DNA of 14,400 nucleotides from Desulfobacteraceae bacterium (GCA_003599475.1 QZKK01000034.1:1-14400), one strand, 5' to 3'. Positions 8,101 to 14,248 are shown, counted from the first letter of the stretch. The notes: generated from the letters alone by a model not told the origin. Program-made: numbers and translations.

Positions 8101-8929
8101 GGAAAATGAAAATAGTGCCTTGGTCGTAAATATGGGCCAACCGATCGAATATGATGCCGTTGCAGGTAAGTCCGATTGGTGGGAGGAGACCTCCACGGAA
8201 TCCTTCTATCATGAAAGAAATCTTATTTGGCAAAATCAGAAATTGACAATTGACCTCTATGCCCCACCGGCGAGGCGTTCTGATGCACATGAGTATAATG
8301 AAAAACAACCTGACTCCCATTTGATTCTGCCACCGAAAGATCGTGGATGTGTCTACGTAATGAACTTTCATGCAGGATTCCTGCTCCCGGAAGAGTTCCT
8401 TTATATAGTCCAGATGTTTCTCGATCAGGCCGATGAATTTGCGGAGAAGATGCTGGAAGGGAAGGGGAAAAAAGAGATCGGCAAAATCACGCGAGTTCTG
8501 TTTAATTCCACTGCCCACATACCTGAACGTTTCCCTCTATTAAATAAAGATCCTCTGGTTTTAACGGCCATTGTTCGAATATTAAAACAGAGGGATGTCG
8601 GCTTGATGATCATTGGCGTCGAAGGTGCCGGGAGCGACGATAGAATTCAGGCCCTCTCTGCCATGGCCGACCTGAAAGTGACTGTACATCACGCCTATGA
8701 TCAGAGAATCCCAGAAGCTTTTCGGAAAGATCTCGAAAAAAAGGAATGTGAGCATCCAGGAACTCGAATCATTTCTTCTGATAATGTAACCGGAAAGGAT
8801 TACAATAAAAAATACCGCCTCCTGAGGGTAACGGATAAAGCCAAATTTGATATTTCGGATTTTCCAAATAAAAGGAAGAAACGGCAGCAGCGATACCCGG
8901 TTAATGGCAGGCTTTTAAAAAGCACATAA
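5195..8929 (+). CDS. HD hydrolase-KaiC/RecA-like tandem ATPase fusion, CRISPR ancillary protein
   Basis: 1244 residues. GGAG at 5181-5184 supports the ATG. (1) HD domain, about 45-210: H52/H57, H92-D93 in ILYHDIGR, H129/H130, H163-D164 and D201/D202/D204, a full metal-site set. (2) Residues about 210-590: mostly helical linker; a stretch near 450 (TLASEAGIEHMDEVKKIF) looks like a helix-turn-helix. (3) KaiC/RecA-like ATPase, about 590-860: Walker A GPPGVGKS (609-616), the KaiC-type SAYYSLEQP strand, and Walker B IVLDNLNAF with D761. (4) A second KaiC-like half, about 945-1210: Walker A position GHSGGHKL (952-959), lacking the GK-S/T core, and a Walker B position RVLFNSTAH with N1104 in place of Asp, so probably inactive. 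No CARF domain or membrane segment was seen. It is the last gene before the array, on the same strand as cmr/cas6 and AT-rich. The function is unknown; an ATP-driven switch controlling the HD enzyme is a guess. Confidence 0.8.
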   Translation: MKQNISANELREILNMEIGYAGSINLGQQFSLIESAAHQTWVPILGQDSGSHSGAVHIKGVEQQISSLLCRAGGVKLSPVEAFVLLTAILYHDIGRVIKSDKDKMDESVKNDELGKIYRKSFENSSFPHHALVSAIHILMEWKNLQIIDQQLAKCIAIVCAAHDQNTAIELRRGELLKDIFLDQYGSIRIGWLSALLALGDDLDNSYHRAIPIWMTPYAQLEKRIQSAQKECNENAKEFECEALKIVREDSEKGKGAFRLELRGCEIDLIGRLLIMHYRGKALDLFNELEDRHRTAICEDLLKKKLLLYFWRDEFRQMHIDVLDVAVDIAGHLYSLRNSVRDQEFDLFIPNDDSIKAIEEIQHFITKSGMDAYKKLSIPYKKGVAIIEVLRKHRVNILPRSFLLTVEPIIRQMKVDRILQAAIDLRFNNFGKTSFPWETLASEAGIEHMDEVKKIFHRLRMLAMHFSNFHCSTHGKEKEPEEIQFLQFICELKNKKRGIVPVQFTELDGEWSISLDLDGEPVQQGLKERETDENTIRELYKWISCIVLGRPIDYDKEGNPETIIEIKNEKLSYLLDEHQEIKGIRLGQSSSPLYPKGMGRVGVNMVIIGPPGVGKSTLAMEIIAQTHIKAHLKTTPVSAYYSLEQPVEAIRNLAAELKIPKENIFDSFPNAPRIEAAPAEPAYVLMYKNILDHIRDDKESDLTKPILFLPKLAPRSYGSAVDEERLYWFRYKQIGRLLEAHRSYSLTDTDHKFMLTTIVLDNLNAFSKHALARQRIHQLFGLITWGGILGVHIIEDNPAEEIRTFRNDVEFLADIVIRLTWNETHYRYKIIEVAKSRNQRNVLGIHPFKIKREAEARHGTQAQNGTWNRSDPRNVKMLTFSKEDEMPQRIPPAFEIFPSLHTQVSKVEKKGRKEKSNHQVRFAANQALRSLVQKGEGKDTGIQRDAFIMLQGHSGGHKLAIGLNYIHGKENENSALVVNMGQPIEYDAVAGKSDWWEETSTESFYHERNLIWQNQKLTIDLYAPPARRSDAHEYNEKQPDSHLILPPKDRGCVYVMNFHAGFLLPEEFLYIVQMFLDQADEFAEKMLEGKGKKEIGKITRVLFNSTAHIPERFPLLNKDPLVLTAIVRILKQRDVGLMIIGVEGAGSDDRIQALSAMADLKVTVHHAYDQRIPEAFRKDLEKKECEHPGTRIISSDNVTGKDYNKKYRLLRVTDKAKFDISDFPNKRKKRQQRYPVNGRLLKST

Positions 8930-8944
8930 TCGAACAGACGGAAT

Positions 8945-8995
8945 CCTTGAATCGTGAACCCCAGACCCATTTTCCATGTTGTGGCTAAAAATTCG
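8945..8995 (+). repeat. Intergenic TGAACCC-type tract, copy 1
   Basis: TGAACCCCAGACCC at 8955-8968 is followed by GTGGCTAAAAATTCG at 8981-8995. The same two-part layout (a TGAACCCAGAACCCC tract, then GTGGCTAATAATCG) occurs before cas1 at 13206-13251. This marks a dispersed, degenerate intergenic repeat family. Its right end forms the 5' arm of the next hairpin. Confidence 0.45.
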
Positions 8996-9041
8996 AGCCC
9001 CCTCGGCTACACGAAAAAGAGGGGAGGGTCTCGAATTTTTT
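8987..9041 (+). terminator. Terminator-like hairpin after the interference operon
   Basis: AAAAATTCGAG (8987-8997) pairs perfectly with CTCGAATTTTT (9030-9040). Inside it CCCTC (about 8999-9004) pairs with GAGGGG (9019-9024), with a small asymmetric bulge, and a T-run ends the 3' arm. A-run and T-run on opposite arms make it usable on either strand. It lies 57 bp after the HD-KaiC stop and would separate cmr/cas6 transcription from the array leader. Confidence 0.6.
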
Positions 9042-9202
9042 CAAAATACCATAAGGAACTGAGATTATGTGGAAAAATCGTTATCGAAAATCACCCTTGG
9101 GAATTTTTGGGGTTGCAGAAGCCGATAATCTTGCAATTCATGAAAGGGGGCTCGAAAATGCCATTATAACTAAACAATTTATTTAAGAAAAATAGGCCTG
9201 CG
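9042..9202 (+). promoter_or_regulatory. CRISPR leader region with possible array promoter
   Basis: About 160 AT-rich bases between the hairpin and the first repeat, with no convincing gene. The leader is placed here because the repeats read rightward (ending ATTGAAAC) and the degenerate copy is at the other end. A possible promoter is TTGCAA (9131-9136), 17 bp, then GAAAAT (9154-9159); each box matches only four of six consensus bases. TATAAC at 9165-9170 is an alternative -10 box without a good -35. The last bases before repeat 1 are AT-rich, then GGCCTGCG. Confidence 0.55.
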
Positions 9203-9764
9203 GTGGGAAACGAAGACCGGATGAATACGGGATTGAAACGTTGTAGCGGCCGTCAGACATGCGCTTGGTGTCATAGTGGGAAACGAAGACCGGATGAATA
9301 CGGGATTGAAACCTGTGTATCTGGAAGTTTTTGCTCCTTCTTCAGGGGCGTGGGAAACGAAGACCGGATGAATACGGGATTGAAACATCTTTTCTCATTG
9401 ATAAATTCCAGTTCTTTTAACAGAAGTGGGAAACGAAGACCGGATGAATACGGGATTGAAACAGCAGCAAACCAATGCAAAAACGACTGTCGAAAAAATC
9501 AGTGGGAAACGAAGACCGGATGAATACGGGATTGAAACAAGTTGTCTGCATTGGCGACGCTGCCGAGGCCCATGCTGGTGGGAAACGAAGACCGGATGAA
9601 TACGGGATTGAAACAGAAATAGGATTCCTCAAGACCGAAGTTGGCCCAGAAATAGGTGGGAAACGAAGACCGGATGAATACGGGATTGAAACATAGAAGC
9701 CGAACACTTTGCAAAATAGTTCATCGGGTGGGAAACGAAGACCGGATGAATACGGGATTGAAAA
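9203..9764 (+). CRISPR. CRISPR array, 8 repeats of 37 bp, 7 spacers
   Basis: Repeats lie at 9203-9239, 9276-9312, 9350-9386, 9426-9462, 9502-9538, 9578-9614, 9656-9692 and 9728-9764. All begin GTGGGAAACG and seven end CGGGATTGAAAC; the eighth ends GAAAA (final C to A), marking the leader-distal end. Spacer lengths in order are 36, 37, 39, 39, 39, 41 and 35 bp, a range typical of type III. The final eight bases ATTGAAAC are the classic crRNA 5' handle, so transcription is rightward. The repeat has no strong palindrome (only CCG/CGG around eight bases) and carries GAAAC twice, at repeat positions 5-9 and 33-37. No spacer matches elsewhere in the window by eye. Confidence 0.98.
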
Positions 9765-9776
9765 AAGGGTTAGCTC

Positions 9777-9806
9777 TTGAACCCAGAACCTCTAAACCCT
9801 GAACCC
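9777..9806 (+). repeat. Intergenic TGAACCC-type tract, copy 2
   Basis: Reads TTGAACCCAGAACC, then TCTAAACCCTGAACCC, filling most of the 49 bp between the last repeat and cas2. It shares TGAACCCAGAACC exactly with the tract before cas1 (13206-13218). No Shine-Dalgarno sequence for cas2 is visible in it. Confidence 0.55.
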
Positions 9807-9813
9807 ATGAGCT

Positions 9814-10101
9814 ATGAGCAAGAAAAAGTTCTACATCGTCTCCTATGACATCGTGGATGACAGGAAGCGAAACAAGGCGGCAGATACGCTCAAGGACTTC
9901 GGCACGAGGGTCCAGAAGAGCGTTTTCGAATGCAGCCTGAAGGATAAGACTTTAAAGAAGCTTATGGAAAAGCTAAAAAAGATCATTGATGCAGAAACGG
10001 ACAGTATCCTGCTCTATTACCTGTGCGAGGCGTGCGGCAAGGAGAAAATGTCCATGGGCGTTTCGGTCTTCAGAGACGAAAAGGACTTCAGAATAATATG
10101 A
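9814..10101 (+). CDS. cas2: Cas2, spacer-acquisition subunit
   Basis: 95 residues, a normal Cas2 length. It opens FYIVSYDIVDDRKR, the first ferredoxin-fold strand with the conserved Asp (D12), then a helix and TRVQKSVFECSL, the typical Cas2 second strand. Two Cas2 dimers with Cas1 form the integrase that inserts spacers at the leader end. No clear ribosome site precedes it; an ATG at 9807 is out of frame. There is no obvious promoter between the array and this gene, so it may be read by transcripts that run through the array. Its TGA overlaps the ATG of the reverse transcriptase (ATGA at 10098-10101), which implies translational coupling. Confidence 0.95.
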   Translation: MSKKKFYIVSYDIVDDRKRNKAADTLKDFGTRVQKSVFECSLKDKTLKKLMEKLKKIIDAETDSILLYYLCEACGKEKMSMGVSVFRDEKDFRII

Positions 10102-10844
10102 TATTCGAAAAAGTCTACGATACGGAAAATCTGCGGGCCGCGTGGGATAAGGTCAGGGCAAACAACGCGGCTCCGGGCATCGACCGGGTGACATGCAAGG
10201 ATTTCGAGAAAAGCCTTCTCCACAACCTCCAGGTGCTGCAGCGTCAGATCCGTGACGAAAGCTACAAGCCCTTACCGGTCGTGGTTTTCAAGGACAAGAG
10301 GGTAAAGAAAGAGGGAAGGACTATCGGCATTTCCGCGGTGCGGGACAAGGTCGTGCAGCAGGCCGTGGTGCAGACCTTAACCCCGCATTGCGAGCCGATC
10401 TTTCTTCCCTGCTCCTATGCCTACCGCCCGAAAAAATCCGCCCTTTCCGCGGTGAAAAATGCAAACCGGCTGATCACATCCGGAAATCTCTGGTCCCTTC
10501 AGATCGATGTGAAGGAGTTTTTCGACCGGATGGATCACATGATCCTTTTGGACCTCGTCAGACGGATCGCGGGCGAAAAGCCAATAATCCAGCTTGTCTC
10601 AAGGCTGACCAAGGCAAGGATCTTCAAGGAGATGGGTTTTTTCGATAACGTTTCCGGAAGTCACCAGGGAAGCGGGCTTTCACCTCTTCTTTCCAACATC
10701 TACCTGCACCCGCTGGATAAGATCATGTGGTCCCGGTACAAGGATCGCTATCTTCGATACTCCGACGACATCGCCTATTTGCCCTGGAAAAGGAAGAGCT
10801 GGAGCAGGCCCGGGGGCTTGCGGAGGAATGCCTCAAAGAGTTGA
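10098..10844 (+). CDS. Reverse transcriptase domain, N-terminal part of a frameshifted RT-TPR-primase gene
   Basis: The start is the ATG overlapping the cas2 stop (ATGA), not the upstream in-frame ATG at 10023 inside cas2. The 248 residues carry a group II intron-like/CRISPR RT: AAPGIDRVT (RT0/1 region), RTIGISAVRDKVVQQ, motif A LQIDVKEFFDRMDH with D137, motif B SGSHQGSGLSPLLSNIYL, and motif C YSDD at 221-224 with D223/D224. All three catalytic aspartates are present. The frame then becomes unlike any RT (YLPWKRKSW...) and stops at 10844. The true continuation (LFALEKEELEQA, a KT element, then YLGFHMDA and GWYNYY) lies one frame away in the next entry. As read, this product lacks the RT thumb and should be inactive. 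With cas2 and cas1 around it, the expected role is copying RNA-derived spacer precursors. Confidence 0.88.
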   Translation: MIFEKVYDTENLRAAWDKVRANNAAPGIDRVTCKDFEKSLLHNLQVLQRQIRDESYKPLPVVVFKDKRVKKEGRTIGISAVRDKVVQQAVVQTLTPHCEPIFLPCSYAYRPKKSALSAVKNANRLITSGNLWSLQIDVKEFFDRMDHMILLDLVRRIAGEKPIIQLVSRLTKARIFKEMGFFDNVSGSHQGSGLSPLLSNIYLHPLDKIMWSRYKDRYLRYSDDIAYLPWKRKSWSRPGGLRRNASKS

Positions 10845-13186
10845 AGCTCACGGCCAATGCGGACAAGACAACCCTTGCCCATGTGTCCGAAGGAATTGTT
10901 TATCTGGGCTTCCACATGGATGCAAAGGGGAAAGGACCGGCCAAAAAGTCCGTCGAACAGCTCCAGGCCAAGCTCGAAATCTTCGAAAAGGTCCGAAAAA
11001 CCGACGATCTCGACGAAAAGCTCAAAGAGGCCGTTGTCGTGATCCGGGGCTGGTACAACTACTACCAGACATTAAGCCCCATCCGGCCTTCCAACCTGCT
11101 TTCGCTGATCGCCATGGTCAGCGTTGCCAGGGATCTGGGAGAAGTCCAGCTTGCAAGACAGGTCCTGAAGCTGAGCACCGAGTTTCGGTGCACCCACCCC
11201 GAGCTGGCCTTCCAGCTTGGCGAGCTTTTTATCGGCTTCGGCATGGCAACCCATGCTCTGCGGGAGTATGCCCAGGTGCTGCAGATGGAGCCGGGCAATG
11301 AAAAGGCAAAAGAGAAAATCCGGCTCCTGCAGGAGGGCGCCGAAGACGTCCATCAGACCATCGAAAAAATCCAGCTCGTCCTCCATCACAACCCGCACTA
11401 CCGCGAAGGATATGAAAAGCTGGTGGAATGCTATACCGAGATCGGGCTGCACGGCTTCGCGGAAAAGGCCCATCAAAAGCTCCTGGAACTGGATGCCGGA
11501 CCTGAAGAGGTTGCGCCTGCCCCATTCGAGGCGGAACCCCCCCCTTCCGAACCCTTCGATTACCATGGCGTGGACCTGTATGCATTCCTGAATTTGTTCC
11601 GGGGAAGGACCGATGCATTCGCAAGGCAGTGGGTGGACGAGCGGGGCCGTTGGGGATTTATCCGTGTCGAACGGGAAATGAAGGAAAGGGACATATACAA
11701 GCATCTCAAGGGGGAGGAGACGTTGGCCGTCTACCCGGTAACCGCTGCGGACACGGTCCACTTCATCGTATTCGACGTCGACACGGCCAAGCGAGCGCTT
11801 CTGGAATCCGAAGAGAAGGATTTGGATGCCTTCCGCAAGCTGGCCCACGAGGATCTGCTGCGGATCAAGACGGTCTGCAGCCAAATGGGGCTTACCCTTT
11901 ACGTGGAAGACAGCGGGTACAAAGGAAGGCACGGATGGTTGTTCTTTACGGGAGAAATTCCAGCCGCAGACGGTATCCGGCTTGGGCGCGAAATCATGAA
12001 AAAGGCCGGGGGGCCGGCGCCGGGATTGATCTGGGAGCTTTTCCCGATGGGAAAAAGCGAGCGGCACAAAAGCCAGATCAAGCTACCGCTTGGCATCAAC
12101 CGGAAAAACAACCGGCGCTGCCTCTTTCTCAATGACAACAACCACCCAGTCAAGGACCAGGCCCTGCTGGTAAAGACGATCCGGAAAGGCGACAAAGCGG
12201 GGGTGTCCCAAATCCTGGCAGCATGCAGGGTCGATGATGAGAGGCCCGACGGTTTTGCCGGCCCGGCAGCGCCTGCGAAGCCGCCCCTCTCCCCCGGCCT
12301 CGACCGGATGGTCAAGGGGTGTAAGATTCTGGGCCATATGATCTCTAAGGCGAAGGATACGAATTACCTCAACCACTATGAACGAACCTTGCTGCTCTAC
12401 ACGCTGACATTTGCAGGAGATGAAGGCTGTGATTTTCTTCACCGGGTCATCGGATACTGCATCAATTACGACCGCGCATTAACCCAGCGCCAGATCGAAA
12501 AACGCAAGGAAAGCCCCATAAGCTGCGCCAGGATCAAGGAAAACTTTCCGGAACTGGCCGAAACCCTCGGCTGCGACTGCCGGTTCGATCTGCCTCCGAA
12601 GGGATACCCCTCGCCGGTTCTCTATTACCTGGCAGGAGAGATCGACGGGGCAAGATTTTTTCCCGAAAAAGGGGACAAAGACATGGTTGCCGAAGCCGAG
12701 ACTGCCGAGCCGTCCGGTGAAGAAACATCGAAAATTCGGGTTCTGGATTTCGACAGGATTTTTTCCTCGGAACCCATGAACGTCGTAGATGAAACGACGG
12801 AATCGGATTACGTCGTCATGGAAGTGGATAATGAGCAGGATGATTCGGATGATTTACAGGATTTCCCGGAAAAAGAGTCGCAGGAGGCCATCGAACCCGG
12901 GCAACCTGAGATTCTACGGGATCTCGTGGAAACTGCCGATTGGACTCCGGCAAAGTGTGAGCCGGCGCCGGAAATTCGTACAGGTTTGGAATGGGAGCTG
13001 TTCTGCGAATATCTCACGCTCAAAGCCCGGCAGCAAAAGATCCGGCAGGAGATCGGTGATGTCGAAGCCAGGCTGGATCGGATTTTCGGGCAATGCGAAG
13101 ATGGAAGGGTCGAGACCGTATGCGGCGTCATACGCAGAACGGCCGGGGATGACGGAAAAACCACGTGGGTCATTGTATCGGATTGA
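10727..13186 (+). CDS. RT thumb-TPR-archaeo-eukaryotic primase (CAPP-like), C-terminal part of the RT fusion
   Basis: The open frame gives 819 residues, but its ATG at 10727 lies inside RT sequence; genuine homology begins near 10775. In repaired numbering (about 1029 residues): RT end and thumb 227-325, including KT, YLGFHMDA and GWYNYY (318-323); TPR-like helical repeats 330-475; primase 490-690, opening FRGRTDAFARQW, with motif I FDVDT (D560, D562), motif II GRHGW (H612) and a motif III region IKLPLGINRKNN near 660-672. Residues 735-840 look like a large-primase (PriL-type) iron-sulfur region with C742, C810, C826 and C828. An acidic linker and a short coiled coil end it. CAPP enzymes accompany Cas1-Cas2 in type III loci and can synthesise primers and DNA. 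The primase also resembles the TOTE clade (FRGR, HL-GEETLAVYP). The residues needed for catalysis appear intact; expression depends on the frameshift. Confidence 0.85.
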   Translation: MVPVQGSLSSILRRHRLFALEKEELEQARGLAEECLKELKLTANADKTTLAHVSEGIVYLGFHMDAKGKGPAKKSVEQLQAKLEIFEKVRKTDDLDEKLKEAVVVIRGWYNYYQTLSPIRPSNLLSLIAMVSVARDLGEVQLARQVLKLSTEFRCTHPELAFQLGELFIGFGMATHALREYAQVLQMEPGNEKAKEKIRLLQEGAEDVHQTIEKIQLVLHHNPHYREGYEKLVECYTEIGLHGFAEKAHQKLLELDAGPEEVAPAPFEAEPPPSEPFDYHGVDLYAFLNLFRGRTDAFARQWVDERGRWGFIRVEREMKERDIYKHLKGEETLAVYPVTAADTVHFIVFDVDTAKRALLESEEKDLDAFRKLAHEDLLRIKTVCSQMGLTLYVEDSGYKGRHGWLFFTGEIPAADGIRLGREIMKKAGGPAPGLIWELFPMGKSERHKSQIKLPLGINRKNNRRCLFLNDNNHPVKDQALLVKTIRKGDKAGVSQILAACRVDDERPDGFAGPAAPAKPPLSPGLDRMVKGCKILGHMISKAKDTNYLNHYERTLLLYTLTFAGDEGCDFLHRVIGYCINYDRALTQRQIEKRKESPISCARIKENFPELAETLGCDCRFDLPPKGYPSPVLYYLAGEIDGARFFPEKGDKDMVAEAETAEPSGEETSKIRVLDFDRIFSSEPMNVVDETTESDYVVMEVDNEQDDSDDLQDFPEKESQEAIEPGQPEILRDLVETADWTPAKCEPAPEIRTGLEWELFCEYLTLKARQQKIRQEIGDVEARLDRIFGQCEDGRVETVCGVIRRTAGDDGKTTWVIVSD
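10770..10790 (+). other. Single-base frameshift just after the RT active site
   Basis: Codons up to GCC (10773-10775) read YSDDIA in the RT frame. From 10775 the frame one base back reads CTA TTT GCC CTG GAA (LFALE), matching what should follow an RT YxDD strand. One missing base, most simply a C making GCCCTA, explains it. No heptameric slippery sequence sits here. Confidence 0.8.
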
Positions 13187-13205
13187 GCCCACGGGACTTT
13201 ACATC

Positions 13206-13251
13206 TGAACCCAGAACCCCTGAACCACGTTTCGTCTGTGGCTAATAATCG
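13206..13251 (+). repeat. Intergenic TGAACCC-type tract, copy 3
   Basis: TGAACCCAGAACCCCTGAACC (13206-13226), then GTGGCTAATAATCG (13238-13251), just before cas1. It fills most of the 70-bp gap after the primase stop and repeats the layout at 8955-8995. Confidence 0.55.
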
Positions 13252-13256
13252 ATAGC

Positions 13257-14120
13257 ATGCACACGATCTACCTCACAGATAATGGCTTGCAGCTTAAAAA
13301 GAGATCCGGCCGGATCCTCGTCAAACAGGACGGCAAGGTTCTGGAGGAAATCCCTGTCCTCGATCTGAAGCGAGTTCTTATTTTTGGAAACAACCAGTTG
13401 AGCACCCAATTGATGCGCTATCTGGCAAGTCAGGGAGTGGAGGTGGCCTTTCTTTCGTCCTCCGGAAGATTTAAATTCCGGCTGGTTCCCCAAACATCGA
13501 AGAACATCCATCTTCGCATGGCGCAGCATGACCATTACCGCGACACGGCCTTTCGGATCCGTTTCGGCAAGGCGGTGGTGGAAGCCAAGTTGAGAAACCA
13601 GAGAGGACTCCTGGTTCGCTACCGGAGAAACCGGCCTGAGATCGATCTCGGGAAAAACCTGCAAATCCTTAAACGAGCTTTTGAAAATGTTCGGGAGAAA
13701 AACTCGGTCGAGGAAGTCATGGGGGTGGAGGGTTATGCATCGAAAAGCTATTTTGAAGCCTATGGAAGGCTGCTGTTGGGAGGATTCGAGTTCTCTAAAA
13801 GAGAATATCACCCTCCGCCCGACCCCATAAACGCGCTTTTAAGCTTCGGTTACACGCTGCTTTTAAACGAGCTGAACAGCCTGCTGGAAGGCTGCGGCTT
13901 CGACATCTTTCTCGGATTCCTGCACAGCATCCGCTACGGGAGGGCCTCCCTTGCTACTGACATGATTGAGGAGCTGCGAAGCCCGGTCATCGACCGGCTG
14001 GTGCTCTACCTGGTCAACACGGGCACCATCCGGCCCTGCCAGTTTTCCCGGAAGGACAGGAAATTACAGATGAACGATGAGGCGAGGAAGACCTTTTTGA
14101 GCAATACGAAAAATTCATGA
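13257..14120 (+). CDS. cas1: Cas1 integrase, C-terminally frameshifted
   Basis: 287 residues as read. It opens MHTIYLTDNGLQLKKRSGRI, the usual Cas1 start. The catalytic domain has GVEGYASKSYF with E158, FLHSIRYGRASL with H223, and the following acidic D235/E238 as the third metal ligand. Cas1 with Cas2 integrates new spacers at the leader. The last residues (KTFLSNTKNS) are wrong for the family. In the neighbouring frame the sequence goes on EQYEKFMTSVF... to a stop at 14246-14248, which with one restored base gives a 330-residue Cas1, the normal size. The catalytic residues lie before the break. It is not fused to the RT, unlike many RT-Cas1 systems. The ribosome site is weak. Confidence 0.93.
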   Translation: MHTIYLTDNGLQLKKRSGRILVKQDGKVLEEIPVLDLKRVLIFGNNQLSTQLMRYLASQGVEVAFLSSSGRFKFRLVPQTSKNIHLRMAQHDHYRDTAFRIRFGKAVVEAKLRNQRGLLVRYRRNRPEIDLGKNLQILKRAFENVREKNSVEEVMGVEGYASKSYFEAYGRLLLGGFEFSKREYHPPPDPINALLSFGYTLLLNELNSLLEGCGFDIFLGFLHSIRYGRASLATDMIEELRSPVIDRLVLYLVNTGTIRPCQFSRKDRKLQMNDEARKTFLSNTKNS

Positions 14121-14248
14121 CCTCCGTTTTTTCGGACGCCCATAGCAAGAAAACCAAAAATTACCGGAAGATACTCCAGGAAAGGGTCATGGAATTGGAA
14201 AGGGTGTTGTTGCACGATGCCGATTATCGAAGCTATCTTTTTTATTGA
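14094..14248 (+). pseudogene. cas1: Out-of-frame C-terminus of cas1
   Basis: At TTTTT (14094-14098) the cas1 frame is lost. From 14099 the frame one base back gives GAG CAA TAC GAA (EQYE), then a helical stretch with KNYRKILQERVMELERVL and a final YRSYLFY before TGA at 14246. This is the standard Cas1 C-terminal helix pair. A T6 instead of T5 would restore KTFFEQYE. Either a one-base deletion, a sequencing error, or (less likely) -1 slippage on TTTTTG. Confidence 0.85.

Noticed and set aside
8954..9169. A 71-codon open frame between the HD-KaiC gene and the array
   Set aside because: It runs through the terminator-like hairpin and the leader, has no ribosome site and no recognisable protein character.
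9179..9714. Several open frames on both strands across the array, with repeated peptides such as GNEDRMNTGLK
   Set aside because: They are translations of the CRISPR repeats and spacers, not genes.
10023..10097. Earlier in-frame start for the reverse transcriptase
   Set aside because: It lies inside cas2 in another frame and encodes no RT sequence; the ATGA overlap at 10098 is the natural start.
10770..10790. Programmed -1 frameshifting in the RT gene
   Set aside because: No X-XXY-YYZ slippery heptamer at the point where homology switches frame; a deletion or sequencing error is simpler.
10098..11100. A group II intron carrying this RT
   Set aside because: The RT resembles intron RTs, but it overlaps cas2 by four bases, continues into TPR and primase, and no intron ribozyme ends or domain V were seen.
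11560..12300. A TOTE conflict system
   Set aside because: The primase resembles that clade, but no helicase or nuclease partner is present and the setting is clearly cas2-RT-cas1.
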